A program made the position numbers and the translations under genes. The notes under the pieces were generated by a model. It did not search any database. It saw only the letters and a program-made list of their open reading frames with translations, and was not told where the DNA came from. Source: Platerodrilus igneus (taxonomy: Eukaryota; Arthropoda; Insecta; Coleoptera; Lycidae). Taken from it: a stretch of DNA of 64,000 bases. Location: the NCBI GenBank assembly GCA_036346225.1, contig JARFIW010001364.1:434001-498000 (forward strand). The letters run 5' to 3'. Shown here in pieces: positions 32,321 to 43,310 of this stretch; position 1 is the first letter of the stretch; every line of letters begins with the position of its first letter.

Positions 32321-34612
32321 TCGGTAGTTTATGCTTATTTGCTTAAATATTATGGTAATAAGTTTTGTTAATATTATGTAACACTTATTGCAAGAAGTGC
32401 TTGTCTTTGTTTTGATAATTTAATGAGTGCGTTACTAAGGAAGTATTACTGTTATTGGTTTAGCAAGTGCTGCGTATGTTTGTTGAGGGACCATAACAGC
32501 AACCAAATTGTCGTCCAAAGTTTAAGCAAGAATCCATGTTTATAATAATAATTATTTAATAGCGTCCTAAATAGTGGTACAAAAAACTATAAAAAACATT
32601 AATTAATTAAGTGAAATTGGAGCGAGGTAACCAAATCAACCATCCTACCGCAGCCCAGCAAGGAAAAATAATTATATTAAATACAATTGAGACAATAGAG
32701 GGAACCATAACACTAAACTTAATAAATTAAGAATTACAAATAATTTTTATAGTTGAAATCGAAATGCAGAACGTGTTGTTGGTGGAACTTCATCCGTGCC
32801 AAAATTAACCAATTGTAGAAAAGCAATGCCTGTATAAACACGCAATACCGATAAGATACACAATTATTGGACTACAGCTACGTCTTCAAACAATACTAAA
32901 AATTTAGAAGATACCCCTCAGAATACTGGAATTCAGGATAAACCTACTTAGCACTACTTGAACAGATTTTCGGATACTATATCAACCAGGATCATTCTTG
33001 TAACGGGATTTTTTAATTCAAAACTTGTAACGTTTCAGCGTTCCATTAAACAGAAATCCGATGAAAGCGAGAAAAAATTAATTTAATACTGAGAAAATTA
33101 TTACTGATGCACCATGTAAAATAGAATTCACGAGTAGCTAATATTAATTGAAATAATAATTCAATTTTTCTGGTTTTAGAAAATATAATTTCAACTAGAA
33201 TAGTTAATATAATTAAAGCAATAAAAATTTAGTTTTCTTAGAATAAATTGATGTGTTAATACAACATGAAAATAACGCATCAGTCATAATAGTCATAATA
33301 GGTACACGTTGACCTATGATGGAGAGTTCCATAAATCATACAACATTTAAACTATGTAATAAATGCAGGCGTCGTGCAATAAACAAACCACGAAATTAGG
33401 TAGTTATTCAAACTTATTAGAAGGACTTCAGATTCATTAATTGATTCAATTCACAAATTGGTAAACCTAATACTTATTTCAATAAACTTCTATAGTTGAT
33501 GCATGCCATTCAAAGAAAGCTTTAAGTTTAGGAAATAAATAACCATAGACGGACTATAATATGAAGGTTTTCTACTAGAGTTATTCGAAATATAAAAATC
33601 TTTTATTCATTTGTAACTATATAAATTAAATTCAAAGTTAAATAGTTGTAAAATAAGAAAAACCCGGACACGCTGTATTGATAGTGTAATGTAAAAAAAG
33701 CCCCAAACGTTTAGCCGCGAAATCCACAGGTATTAAGTTCAGATAATTAAATAAGTAATTAATACAAACTGGCAGATTTCAATGTAGCTATAAAGGAAAA
33801 CCACAATCATGCTGTTTTTGCATGATGGAATGATGCTAGTTTCTGTGTTTAGGAAGGACCAGATATAATTCCTTCTTAACATGCCAGTAGAAATAGAAAG
33901 CAAAATGAAAAGCAATTACTCCCAGCAGAAAAACAAAATTAATTAAACAGGTGCAAGCCATAAACGCAGGCGCATGTGCGGGAAACTAGTAAAAGTTTGG
34001 TTTGTCGTAAAGCGCACCTTTCATTTTGGAATAATATTTTATAGTTCGCGAGGTGAACCACTGAATTGGACATAATTTGCAGTACTAAAGTATACTGGGA
34101 CAGTTTGGTTCTTGGTTTCAATAGACGTCTTTGTAGTTACCTGAAAACATAACCATAGGTCATACTTTCTTCGCAGTTAGGGTTCGTTTTTGGTGGTATT
34201 TACATATGATGATTATGTTATAAATTGTTGAACTATCGCATAGTATTAAGCACTTAAAGTTATAAGATCTGGGCGTTGCAAGGTTAATTATAAGTGATTA
34301 TAATATTTAATGGTAAAAGTTTTGAGGCACTAATAATGAACTGAAATTGAAAATTTACCATTTTTTCGTGTATGTATTTTGTTGCATGAATAGCTTTTGG
34401 TTACTGGCGTGGACATTATTGTAAATAAATTCAAAATTGTCGTATGACTGCTTGGTCACAGAAATGCTAAAACAATATTACTATAGATTAGACTTAGTAA
34501 AGTGAGTTTATTTTTGAAGTTATATTTATTCAAACATACAGCTGAGCTTATGTAAGAGAAAATCAATTTCACCAAGAGAGTAGAGTAACTAGAATCCTCC
34601 CATAGATTGCTC
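32321..34612. other. AT-rich non-coding sequence left of the Polinton
   Basis: Stops are frequent in all frames. No gene, RNA or clear repeat is recognised. Confidence 0.4.
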
Positions 34613-34618
34613 ATCGTT
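34613..34618. repeat. Polinton target-site duplication, left (ATCGTT)
   Basis: Identical to 50097-50102 and directly outside the TIR. Polintons characteristically make 6-bp duplications. Confidence 0.92.
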
Positions 34619-35494
34619 AGTAGTGTATTTATGGCGTAATCACCGCCTCATTTCCTCCAGAATCCCTCATTTCCTCACTCATCTGGACCAAAAAGTTTTC
34701 TTCGACTAACCATTTTTCATCTTTCGAGATAAATATATCTTAAATTTTTTATCTTTCGAGATAAATGAGCATCCACATTTCCTCCCACGTGATAAACCTA
34801 TTTTTAAGATTTTTTACTGCTAACATTCTGGACCAAAAAGTTTTCTTCGACTAGCCATTTTTTTTATCTTTCGAGATAAACCTACCTTGTTTGGTATCAA
34901 TTAATATTAGATTTTTCTCAGCTACCCAAATCTCTAAGAATTTTTTAGATATCATCACCCCCAAGGGAGCTACCCCAATTTTAAGATTTCTTACCTGTAG
35001 CGACTTTTGAGCGTTCTTATAAAATTTTTTTAGTCATGCGATACATCTTGTTAGCTTAGAATTTTATGCACATCCCGAATCTGCAAACAGATTTAAAATC
35101 GGACCACGCCCTGCAAAGTTATACTTTAAGCTCTTTTGCTCGTATATATTTAACTCCATTTTTAAAACCTTTTCGCTACCCAAGGTATATGCTTTAACCA
35201 ACACAAAATTAAGAACACAAAAGTTTAATAATTTATTTATCCAATTTACAGTTTAATAAACTATTACAATTTTTACAAAGTATAGCATTATTTCCTGTGT
35301 GTAGCCGAAAGTTTAACCTGTAACAAAAAAAAGATTAATGGGTTGTTTAAAATAGAGGTGTAACAAAAAGAGATTAATGTAAAAAAGAGGAGACGTGTTT
35401 TCAGTCAATAAGACATATTGTTGTTAACAATATGTTTTACCGTCCAGCGACACCACGTGGAGGTAAACACATGCCGCCGGGAACAAAGGAAATT
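34619..35494 (+). repeat. Polinton left TIR
   Basis: About 876 bp, inverse of 49231-50096. It contains an internal pair of ~40-bp repeats (CATTTTTCATCTTTCGAGAT and relatives, with TTCTTCGACTA nearby) and a palindrome ATTGTTGTTAACAATATG near 35415. It differs from the right arm mainly by homopolymer length. Confidence 0.95.
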
Positions 35495-36300
35495 TAATTA
35501 AAAGCAGAAAGTTTTGTTCGGAAACGCTACTGTAAAATATATAGAGCAAATAAATTATTCCCTGAATGTGTTTTCAATTGCAATAACTGACTATACAATC
35601 ACAATTTAAATTACACTTTATTTAACTAAGTTACTTTAAACAAGAAATTACCGCATCCAAAAATTCCAATGCATGCTTAACAATAATGTAGAAATGGCAA
35701 GGTCGACTTTTGATGTCCAATGTAATGTGTTTTAAATATCTAAAAGAAAGCGCATTTTGCTGGTATGAAATCTATGGAATTTCTCCTGTAATGAAAGAAG
35801 AATGCATTCGTAATTGAAAATGCGTGCTACAACTTGAGGACAAACTAATTGCTTTACAATTATGTTACGTAAAGTGAAAGTAGCCTTTCTTTTTATTAAT
35901 TAGCAGCTATGTGATTTGAAAAATACAATAGATATGCTCAATGCCACCCATTAGAAAATTCCGGGTTTATTAATCATACAATGAGCGCTCTATTTTGGCC
36001 TCGATTGGGGAAAATACAAACCTCATTTAGTAGTATAATTAACGGATTTCAAACGTATATAACGCGGTGTAATTAGAAAAATTCTATTAGTTTCACACGC
36101 TTTGTGTAAAGCCCTCGAAATTTTAAACAATCGTTTCGTGTAGTTCTTTTGTGGAAAGTTTTGAAGGTTTAAGGGTAAGTATTATTAAAATATTATTAAA
36201 GTAGAACTGAATTTATTTGCAAACACCAATTATTATGTATTCTGTTATTGGTTCTTATTTGTATTTTAAAACATTAATTTTTCCAAAGTAATGCGCTGTT
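35495..36300. other. Non-coding spacer inside the Polinton
   Basis: AT-rich, no frame of note. It lies between the left TIR and the first leftward gene's stop. Confidence 0.45.
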
Positions 36301-36860
36301 TTACAGATATACTTTTCCAAATTTTAAAGGTATGCTTTTGCTAGAATAAAAACAATTCTGACAAAATATTTTATTAAAATTTAATACATTAACAAAAGAC
36401 CTCAATAACAATACGTTTTCTTTAGAACAGCTTAAATTATTCAAACAATGGTTTAAACAGTGATTGTACCTATTACCGAATCTTCTTAATTCTTTGAGCT
36501 TTGGAAGTGAGAAAACACTTTCCATGTTTAAAATGTTGTTTGATAAATATTTTGAGAGTAACTGCCTTTTCTGTTCGCCTTTAACATAGATTGTAGCATT
36601 GGGTGGTATGACTTCTTTCAGCAAATCGCCTACATTTGTATATCCACTTGTGGACTGTCCATCCCAGCTAAGCCCATGGATTCTTTGCTTTAACCACTGA
36701 ACTTGCTTTTGAAATCATCACTTAGGGTGTTATACTCCACAGCCATGTCCAGTATCTCATGCCATATTACATTATTCGCTACATCCAAAATGGCAATCTC
36801 CTTGCAATAGAAATCACTAGTTTTGTATTGATATCCTTGTAAATCGATTATGAAACACAT
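36301..36860 (-). pseudogene. Polinton protein with N-terminal IDLQG motif, function unknown
   Basis: An ATG at 36858-36860 opens CFIIDLQGYQYKTSDFYCKE and continues for about 55 codons to a frameshift near 36700. The rest is read in another frame: WLKQRIHGLSWDGQST, ATIYVKGEQKRQLLSKYL, then a Cys/His-rich tail (NRYNHCLNHCLNN...FCQNCF). I recall the IDLQG...KE...HGL.W..G...Y.KG pattern from unannotated insect Polinton-linked proteins. The acidic start and ordered blocks hint at a nuclease-like fold, but this is a guess. Integrase lies just upstream on the same strand. Confidence 0.6.
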
Positions 36861-36980
36861 GCTTCCTGCTTCAAATCACAGATGGGAATGGGGTTCTAAG
36901 CAAATCTCCCTGTATATCCAGTTAAGGGACTTTACTCCTCCTTTTATGATTTTTTCATCCAGGTAATTATCTGGATGATA

Positions 36981-37897
36981 CTAAAGCAAGTCTGTTTTCT
37001 TAATCCAACTTTTACCATCCCCAACCACGACACTAATAATTCGCGCCCGTGCTTCCGTTTCCGTAAAACTTTTTCCACTAAGTACGTGTCGGGTGCTGCT
37101 GTGAGCTGAATTTCATCACCGTAAAAGCACCTAGAATTGGCCGACCTTCCAAATCTTGTAGCAGATAGGTTGTCGGTCTCGTTTTTGTACTTTAACAATT
37201 TTGAATAGTTCTGTACTCCAGTTTGGGTGAAATCCTCGATCGAATACTGCTTTATATTTTGATATACGCACAATGTCTCCAACCTTATACTTGTAACTTT
37301 TAGAAACGCTGTTAGCGGTGTAAAGTTTTATTCTTTCCGGATGTTCTTCTGCCTCCATAGGTGTCATGTTAATAGCCCGATGCGGTGTATTATTGTATTC
37401 TTCCATAACCTTAGGCAAAATATTCACCCATTTATGACTGCCTTGCAAGTAAAATCTTCTGTACAATTTGTTTTTGATTGTTCTAATCAACCGCTCAACC
37501 ATACCAGCTTTGATTGCGGAATACGTAGAGTAATGGTTTATCTTATATTTTTGCATAAGATTTTTAAAACAGCGGTTGTAGTACTCTTTCCCAAAATCCG
37601 TTTGTAGATTGATTTTACGTTATTTTCTCCTTGCAGCATTTTGTCCAATATTTTTTCATAGCATTTGTGACTTCTGATCCAGTTTTATTTTTAAAGGTTC
37701 AGCTAAAGCATATTTTGTGAAACAGTCCACTGCTATTATAATATATCTGTACCCATTGTTCACACGCGAGTAAGGCTGCATTTCGCACAAGTCCGATTGG
37801 ATAAGATCACGTTTCACATGTTTCAGATTTGTATGACGACGCTGAAAATTTTTCTTGCAGGTTTAAATAATTCCTTAACGATGATTTCTTTACTCAT
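36981..37897 (-). pseudogene. Polinton integrase (RVE family) with chromodomain-like C-terminus
   Basis: The start MSKEIIVKELFKPARK is at 37897. The catalytic core holds RYIIIAVDCFTKYALAEPLK (first Asp), LQTDFGKEYYN (second Asp) and KAGMVERLIRTIKNKLYRR (Glu). An SH3-like segment (YKVGDIVRISK) and a chromodomain-like end (DTYLVEKVLRKRKHGRELLV) follow. It joins element ends to target DNA and creates the 6-bp duplication. The main breaks lie at short homopolymers (T-run 37849-37853, C's near 37154, C-run 37019-37022), each reconcilable by one base. A further shift lies around 37680. Confidence 0.88.
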
Positions 37898-37960
37898 TTT
37901 TGCTTAACACTGTTGCTAAACTAATAGGGTTATCTTTATCCAATTGCACCTTTGACATAA

Positions 37961-37994
37961 ACTGAAGCTTTGGTTTGTAGTATTTGTTTTTATA
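37961..37994 (-). promoter_or_regulatory. Core promoter of the integrase gene
   Basis: On the minus strand TATAAAAA (37987-37994) has its upstream edge 31 bp from the A of TTCAGTTT (37963), an insect-type initiator. Confidence 0.6.
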
Positions 37995-38066
37995 GCTGCT
38001 GGTGACGCGTCGTAAATCGATGCTATTGCAAGACCGAGCTCCTTCTCATTTGTCTCGAAGTTGCAG

Positions 38067-38561
38067 TCAAATTAATAAAAACTGTATAAACGTTTTAAAG
38101 TCAGATACAAGCTTATCCAATTTTTCATTTACATACTTGTTTATTAACTGCATCAGATGGCTCAACTGGTTGAGCAAGCATTGCGATACGCTGGTTTCTT
38201 GCATTGAAGGCTTTATCTTTACGTTGTATATCATCAGAACTTTTAGACAGTATGAAAAGGCTTGATTCACGAGCTTGATTACAGATTTCTTATTAACACA
38301 ATCACTATCTTCTTTAGGATCCATTACATCCACTAGCCTTCTTTTACGAAAACTAATTGTTTCTTCTCCAGACTTGAATACTATAGTACTCCTCTGATTA
38401 ACACAATCACCATCTTCTTTCGGGTCTGATGAATTCACTAACCTTCTTTGCTGCATATCGTACCCATCACCATCCAACGTTAGCACAAATCCTCGACCTG
38501 GAGGACCGCGCCGAATATCAGCATCTTTACGCTCTGAACGTCCGAAGCGGTCGATAGGCAT
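38067..38561 (-). CDS. Polinton 'MPIDRFGR' protein, function unknown
   Basis: An intact 164-codon frame. The start MPIDRFGR is shared by a family of insect Polinton proteins of unknown role (recalled, not searched). Two internal repeats are visible: QRRLVNSSDPKEDGDCVN (residues ~38-55) and KRRLVDVMDPKEDSDCVN (~73-90), each followed by a short strand-rich segment. The C-terminal half (VNQAFSYCLKVLMIYN to the end) is helical and partly hydrophobic. It is one of the few unbroken genes. A structural or capsid-decorating role is possible, but nothing in the sequence proves it. Confidence 0.7.
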   Translation of the reverse strand: MPIDRFGRSERKDADIRRGPPGRGFVLTLDGDGYDMQQRRLVNSSDPKEDGDCVNQRSTIVFKSGEETISFRKRRLVDVMDPKEDSDCVNKKSVIKLVNQAFSYCLKVLMIYNVKIKPSMQETSVSQCLLNQLSHLMQLINKYVNEKLDKLVSDFKTFIQFLLI

Positions 38562-38567
38562 TTTAAA

Positions 38568-38602
38568 ACTGTGTAATTATTTACTGAGCTCACTGTATTA
38601 TA
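38568..38602 (-). promoter_or_regulatory. Core promoter of the MPIDRFGR gene
   Basis: TATAATA (38596-38602) has its upstream edge 32 bp from the A of CACAGT (38570). The TATA element lies just behind the stop codon of the upstream gene. Confidence 0.55.
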
Positions 38603-39506
38603 CCTTCTTCTCTCAACTCTTCTATTATGGACACCATCTCGTTAATGTTTTCCTCGCTTGTATTTCCAGCTCGGTTGGATGCGTTCAACAATCTCAGCCG
38701 ATCTACAAGTTCATGTACATTATTCCAGTAGACATATTGCACCGGCTTTGAATTTAAACTTTTGTAAAACCGATTAGAAAAGCCTAAACCCGCTCCCTTG
38801 GACTGTTTTCTTCTCTTTGGCTGTTTTCTTTCAGGATTCCTCCGAAATTCGGTGAGATATTTTGCACATATTTGTTAAACTTTTTGTTATTTGTTGGGAA
38901 CCCGCTTAAATCGTGCACCGCAAATGGGTTAAACTTTCTTCTCAAAATCGACGCAGATTTGATCATTTCCAAGTAATTCGGCAAATCTTCATGCAAATTG
39001 AAATCGCCATCTTCGGGGCTGATGTCTTTGTAAACCAGCAGGTTGTATAAACCCTTCGTACCTGGATATATCACATTATTTAATGTTATATCGCTAGTTT
39101 CCGGGTTAATTACCAATACACTTTTCCACAAACTCCATGTATCGGTTTCCGCATTATACTTTACTCCATAAATTGATTTGTCAATATTTTCGTCCTCGTC
39201 TCTAGCTAACACATCCGCATAGTAAAGATGGAACGGTTCTTCTGGAACGAGTTGTTTAATTTTCTTTATAGGTACGTCCATGTTTTCAACTTTAACCTTT
39301 GTTGTAGGTGTGGGAATTTTTTCGGTGATCGATTGCAACTTGGAAGCGGTTATTTCCAAGGGATCAATCAATTGTTTGTGCATCTCTTTGAATTTTGCTG
39401 AGATGTAGCGTCTCCCTTTTGTACGCTACAAACTTTTTCGTACAGCATCCTGCATAAGATGAAGACTGCGTTTATTCGCAATAAAATTGTTAACGTCCGT
39501 CATCAT
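38590..39506 (-). pseudogene. Polinton structural-type protein (DUF8207-like?), broken
   Basis: A likely start MMTDVNNFIANKR lies at 39506, with an in-frame stop before the long open stretch 38784-39383. That stretch carries a helical N-terminus, then DKSIYGVKYNAETDTWSLW and NNVIYPGTKGLYNLLVYKDI. A shift near 38800 leads into YVYWNNVHELVDRLRLLNAS and a final SIIEELREEGIIQ, ending at 38590. The 'IYG...Y.GT.GL..LL' and 'YW...ELVDRLRLL.AS' blocks mark a large insect Polinton-associated family that I believe is named DUF8207. Its role is unknown; it sits between the ATPase and the MPIDRFGR gene. Confidence 0.65.
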
Positions 39507-39522
39507 GAAACTTTGGATGAGA

Positions 39523-39557
39523 ACTAGCGGTTTTGAATAATGTCAAATATTTATATA
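39523..39557 (-). promoter_or_regulatory. Core promoter of the 38590-39506 gene
   Basis: TATATAAA (39550-39557) has its upstream edge 32 bp from the A of CTAGTT (39525), a weaker initiator. The TATA overlaps the end of the ATPase gene. Confidence 0.5.
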
Positions 39558-40411
39558 CTCGTCGAAATTCTTCCGATATCGACCATTATCCAAATCAAAA
39601 TCTTTCACAACAGTTATAAAATTATGTTTTGAGTCACCCCAACACTGTAAACACATTTCTTTAAATTTCGGATATGTCATGTCACCACTTATATGATCCG
39701 AAAAGATATGGCGAAGGTTTGTATCATCCTGTTTCCATAATGCGATTACATTGGCGTTATCTCTGAGTCTATGTTTTAAGGCACTAGCGTAAGTTTGACA
39801 TAGATAGAACGAATCTATTGCTTTATGTCGGCCGAACGAGAAAAATTGAGTGATTTTACTTTGCTCGTTTGCAGGTATATCATCGAAAACCATAATTGAA
39901 TCTTCTTTGGTATCTCTGGGTTCGATCAAATCATCGTAATTTTCAAACTCATGGTACCCAATTTCTTCTTTTAATGGTGTAAAACGTTTCTTAACAATTC
40001 GTATTTCGGTTGATATAAACTCTTCGAAAATACATAGACATTTTGAAATCTAAGACCGTTCTCGTGCAAGATCAGAGATATTAAAGCGTTGGTCTTCCCA
40101 CAACTCGATGGTCCCACGAATATAGCTCGTATGTTAGACGGGAACAATGAACCATGTTTACCATCCTCTCTTGCACTAGCAATAGCAAAGTTATCATAAT
40201 TCTGTATAGGTATTTTAACTTCTTGTATAGCATCACCCGTGTCTCTCACATTTTCCGACCTAGGAGCACCATTCTTCTTTTGAGGTTTACGGTGATCCAA
40301 ATGCCTGCTTAACGTTCTTCTGGGTATACCATATAACCTACTTGCAGAGTTAACACTAATACCCTTTTGTATTTCACTAACTGCTTTCTCTAAAGATTCC
40401 TTGGTGTACAT
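39543..40411 (-). pseudogene. Polinton packaging ATPase with N-terminal Psq-like HTH
   Basis: The first frame (39971-40411) begins with a helix-turn-helix of the Pipsqueak type (YTKESLEKAVSEIQKG through SRLYGIPRRTLSRHL, residues 2-37), a linker, then Walker A GPSSCGKT (100-107). The second frame (39543-39929) has Walker B SIMVFDDI, a sensor-like QTYAS and the C-terminal ATPase lobe (DNANVIALWKQDD). Such FtsK/HerA-type ATPases pump the genome into the capsid. The two frames join if a TT at 39991-39992 is one base longer. The HTH lies in the same unbroken frame as Walker A, so the fusion is real and could guide the ATPase to element DNA. Confidence 0.88.
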
Positions 40412-40430
40412 CTTTCAAATATAAGTTTAA

Positions 40431-40464
40431 ACTGATTCAAATTGAAAATAATATTCCTTATATA
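40431..40464 (-). promoter_or_regulatory. Core promoter of the ATPase gene
   Basis: TATATAAGG (40456-40464) has its upstream edge 31 bp from the A of ATCAGTTT (40433). The start codon follows about 20 bp downstream. Confidence 0.62.
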
Positions 40465-40465
40465 C

Positions 40466-40590
40466 CAGCATGGGCAGGGGTGTGCACGCGCAGGTGCGCA
40501 TGGGCAGGGGTGCGCGCGCAGGGGTGCGCATGGGCAGGGTGTGCACGCGCAGGGGTGCGCATGGGCACAGGTGTGCTTAGGTGTACACCG
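40466..40590. repeat. GC-rich minisatellite
   Basis: Four to five units of about 30 bp built from GCATGGGCAGGGGTG and TGCGCGCGCAGG words, with CACGCGCAGG variants. It is strikingly GC-rich in an AT-rich window. It lies just upstream of the ATPase promoter, between the ATPase and the capsid gene end. Confidence 0.88.
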
Positions 40591-40661
40591 GAGTACGTGA
40601 GAAACTGTCTTGGATCACCAAAAATCTTATTAATATTAAAACAACATAGATTTTATACAAT

Positions 40662-40667
40662 TTTATT
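40662..40667 (-). terminator. Polyadenylation signal of the capsid gene
   Basis: AATAAA on the minus strand about 20 bp after the capsid stop codon. Confidence 0.5.
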
Positions 40668-40687
40668 AAAATATATATACAAAATAT

Positions 40688-42882
40688 TTAATTGTGAATA
40701 AATCTATTAACAATTTCCGTAAACGGATTATATTCAAACATAGAGTCATGTATAATTAAAGCATAAGCCTTCATCGACGGTTCAAAATTTCTTGAAGCTT
40801 CTAATTCCATTCTTACATCAACCGTTGCATCCTTGATGCTTTCAAATTGATGACGACAGTCGATTACAAAGACAGGTGATTCCTTAAACCTGTTGTAGTC
40901 CATTAAACATTTATTTGACGATTTGTTCGGGTAGTATTTTTCCATAAAAGATGCATAAGACAGGTACGCTGGCAAGTAGTCATTCTGCTCGAAGTCCAAA
41001 TTTAATCGACCTTGAGGGAACATCTGAGAGTTTAAAACACTTTGACATTGGTTATATTGGCATTCGTAAAGCTTGTAGCATTTTCTTCTTTCTTATCATA
41101 TTTTCCATTTTGCAGCGCCAGTAATATCCACCGAGCCTTCTCTGTTTCGTTCGATACTTTAATTCTCCATACTTGCGACTTTGATTGTGTTAGAGACGGT
41201 AATTCGTGTAGTTCCCATTTTCTGAATGCAACCATTATAGATGATTGATTTTGCATTTCCGAAAGCAGCGACGCCTTGGCAAAGTCGCTTAATGTTATAT
41301 GCGGACCTCCCATGAAATACGTTGTATTTTGAACGTTACTGTATTTCCAATCGACTTGTAGCAATTTACGTCCGACTTGGATCTGATTAAAATCAGCTCT
41401 TGAGGCATGTTGACGATAGTTTTCTTGTAATCTTCAAAAACCCAAAATGGTTTTTAGCGGTATAGCACAACTAAACCGTCCATCTTGGAATATGGTATCG
41501 GGTTTCCACCCGGTATGTGTAATAGATTTTGTTTCTGATTCTTCCATGGATACTAAACCTTTAATAGTTCTTGTAATTCCAGGGATTCGACAGACATCTA
41601 TTATTTGATTATTACCCAATTTGTATTGAATTTCCTCAAACAGAAAATATGGTGCATTTCTAGTAAATTCGTAAGCTTTAGGGTCTGGTTCTGCTGCTCT
41701 AATCGGGTCTCCAGTTGTTGACGCTTCCTTAATGTTTCCGTAGGCTTATAGGTACCCTTTATAAATATAAAACTTTCATGAGGGTATGTGATGTTATCAC
41801 TGCTCTGGATTTCAATTGAAATTCGATCGTTGTTTTCTGCTTCAATGTAAAGGGAAGATATGTATAATAATCTTCCTTTATTATGGTTCGTCTAATTTAT
41901 AACCTCCAAACACATCCAATTTGGGCACGTCCTCATACTTAAGCCTTCCAAGTTTAACGTTTTCATCACCGTGGAGATCTAAGCTGCGTTTACTTCTGCC
42001 TCCCATCATTTATAACTTTTAATCCCAAAGATTTTAAGAAACGTATTTCTTCTGCTGTAAGTCTCTCAACAACTTGACGCTTTGACGTCGTATTCACTTC
42101 TAATCGTCTGGGGTGTTGTAGCTGCTTTATATACAAAATCGATAGGCATTTTCAGCTACTTTTTATTTCCAGTCTCACACAGGTGTATGTTTCCGGTGAA
42201 AAGTTTACCAATTCACCCAAATGATCGACTAGTCTGATTGTAATATTATCAATTTCTGTCACGCTCAGCGGATAATATATGACGTGGTTAGGTTCCTTTT
42301 CCAGATTATACCCGGTGGTACAGATAGACTGAATTCGAATATGCTGTGCGTAAGAAAATTGTTTCTGAACGATCCGCTGGTGATATTGGTTTCCACAAAA
42401 TGTTTGAGACCGATATTATGTTCACTTGCTGATTAGCGATATGTACGGTATCTGCAGCCAATTTGCGGTTGGTAAACCCCAAGATGCTTCCAATATTGTT
42501 TTACGGTTTGCCCCAAAATCAATCGGTATACTGCTTCGTATAGAACACTTTAATGTATTATTGTTGGCACTCAGTTTAAAATATTTTCAATGTTCTCGTT
42601 GATGTCCGGCTTCTGACTGAACCATTTTTGAAGACGTCCTGTATATATGCATTTATTTCTTCTAATTCGTATGATCCAGGTTCAATGGTTATTCTGCGAT
42701 GCTCTGGATCGTTAAAGTATAATATGTTGTTTCCCTGGATGTATGTTTTGCACAGTGTTACAAGTGTACAGTCCCACCAGACCCAAAGCATATTCACCGT
42801 CTTGTTTCAATTTAATTGGTGGGTAAATGGATCCTGTCGATATGACATTACCATACCCGAACACGCTCACTGTTTTAGCCAT
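40688..42882 (-). pseudogene. Polinton major capsid protein (double jelly roll), frameshifted
   Basis: The ATG at 42882 overlaps the protease stop. The start reads MAKTVSVFGYGNVISTGSIY and continues EYALGLVGLYTCNTVQ. After a shift at a GGG (42733-42735) come FNDPEHRRITIEPGSYELEE and a poorly resolved middle (41640-42560). The C-terminal half is recovered in frames at 41032-41364 (DFAKASLLSE...RKWELHELPSLTQ...QVWRIKVSNETEKARWILLA) and 40688-41023 (FVIDCRHQFESIKDATVDVR...YALIIHDSMFEYNPF). The total span of about 730 codons is close to the 600-700 usual for Polinton major capsids. The protein forms the icosahedral shell. The relic at 14841 is a homologue. Confidence 0.82.
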
Positions 42883-43310
42883 TGTCACTAAGAAACTTTA
42901 ACACTAAATGTCCACAATTGTATGTGTTGTAAGTCTGCTCCGGTACACTGTTGTAGTAAATTTTACAACCTCGAAAATATCTCTTTACTTCTTCCGGCGG
43001 TCTCAAGTCTCCAAACGAATCGTAGTAATACACGCTATTTCCACGTTTTCGGTACCCCACCCAATGTGTACCCGAACCTTTGGTGGTATCCAAATTAATC
43101 ACTCCCGATTCGTTGACACGCGGTCTAATCTTCTGTAACTGATCTCTAGAAAAGACACCACGAAAATGAGGAATGTTAGATGCGTGTTTCCTTATATCTA
43201 CATCGGTAAGAGCTCTTCGAGGTAACTTGCTTAGTTTTTGATACTTTTTACAAATGCCACGCCCCTGTTTGTACGGTTTCAAGAATAATGCTGTGCCTTT
43301 TTGTATGGTT
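42875..43310 (-). CDS. Adenovirus-type cysteine protease
   Basis: The frame is open from 43411 to 42875 (178 codons counted from 43411). The catalytic set is complete: His116 in GSGTHWVGY, Asp131 in YYYDSFGDL, Gln159 in VPEQT and Cys166 in YNCGHLVLKF. The conserved lead-in PRRALTDVDIRKHASNIPHF precedes it. Polinton proteases mature the capsid proteins. The first ~50 residues of the frame look like the tail of the preceding gene, so the true protein may be fused to it or start near 43230. The last codons overlap the capsid start as ATGGCTAA. Confidence 0.9.

Noticed and set aside
30000..34600. Possible host gene in the long flank left of the Polinton
   Set aside because: No frame over about 60 codons and no recognisable exon or motif. 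A host exon without similarity cannot be excluded.
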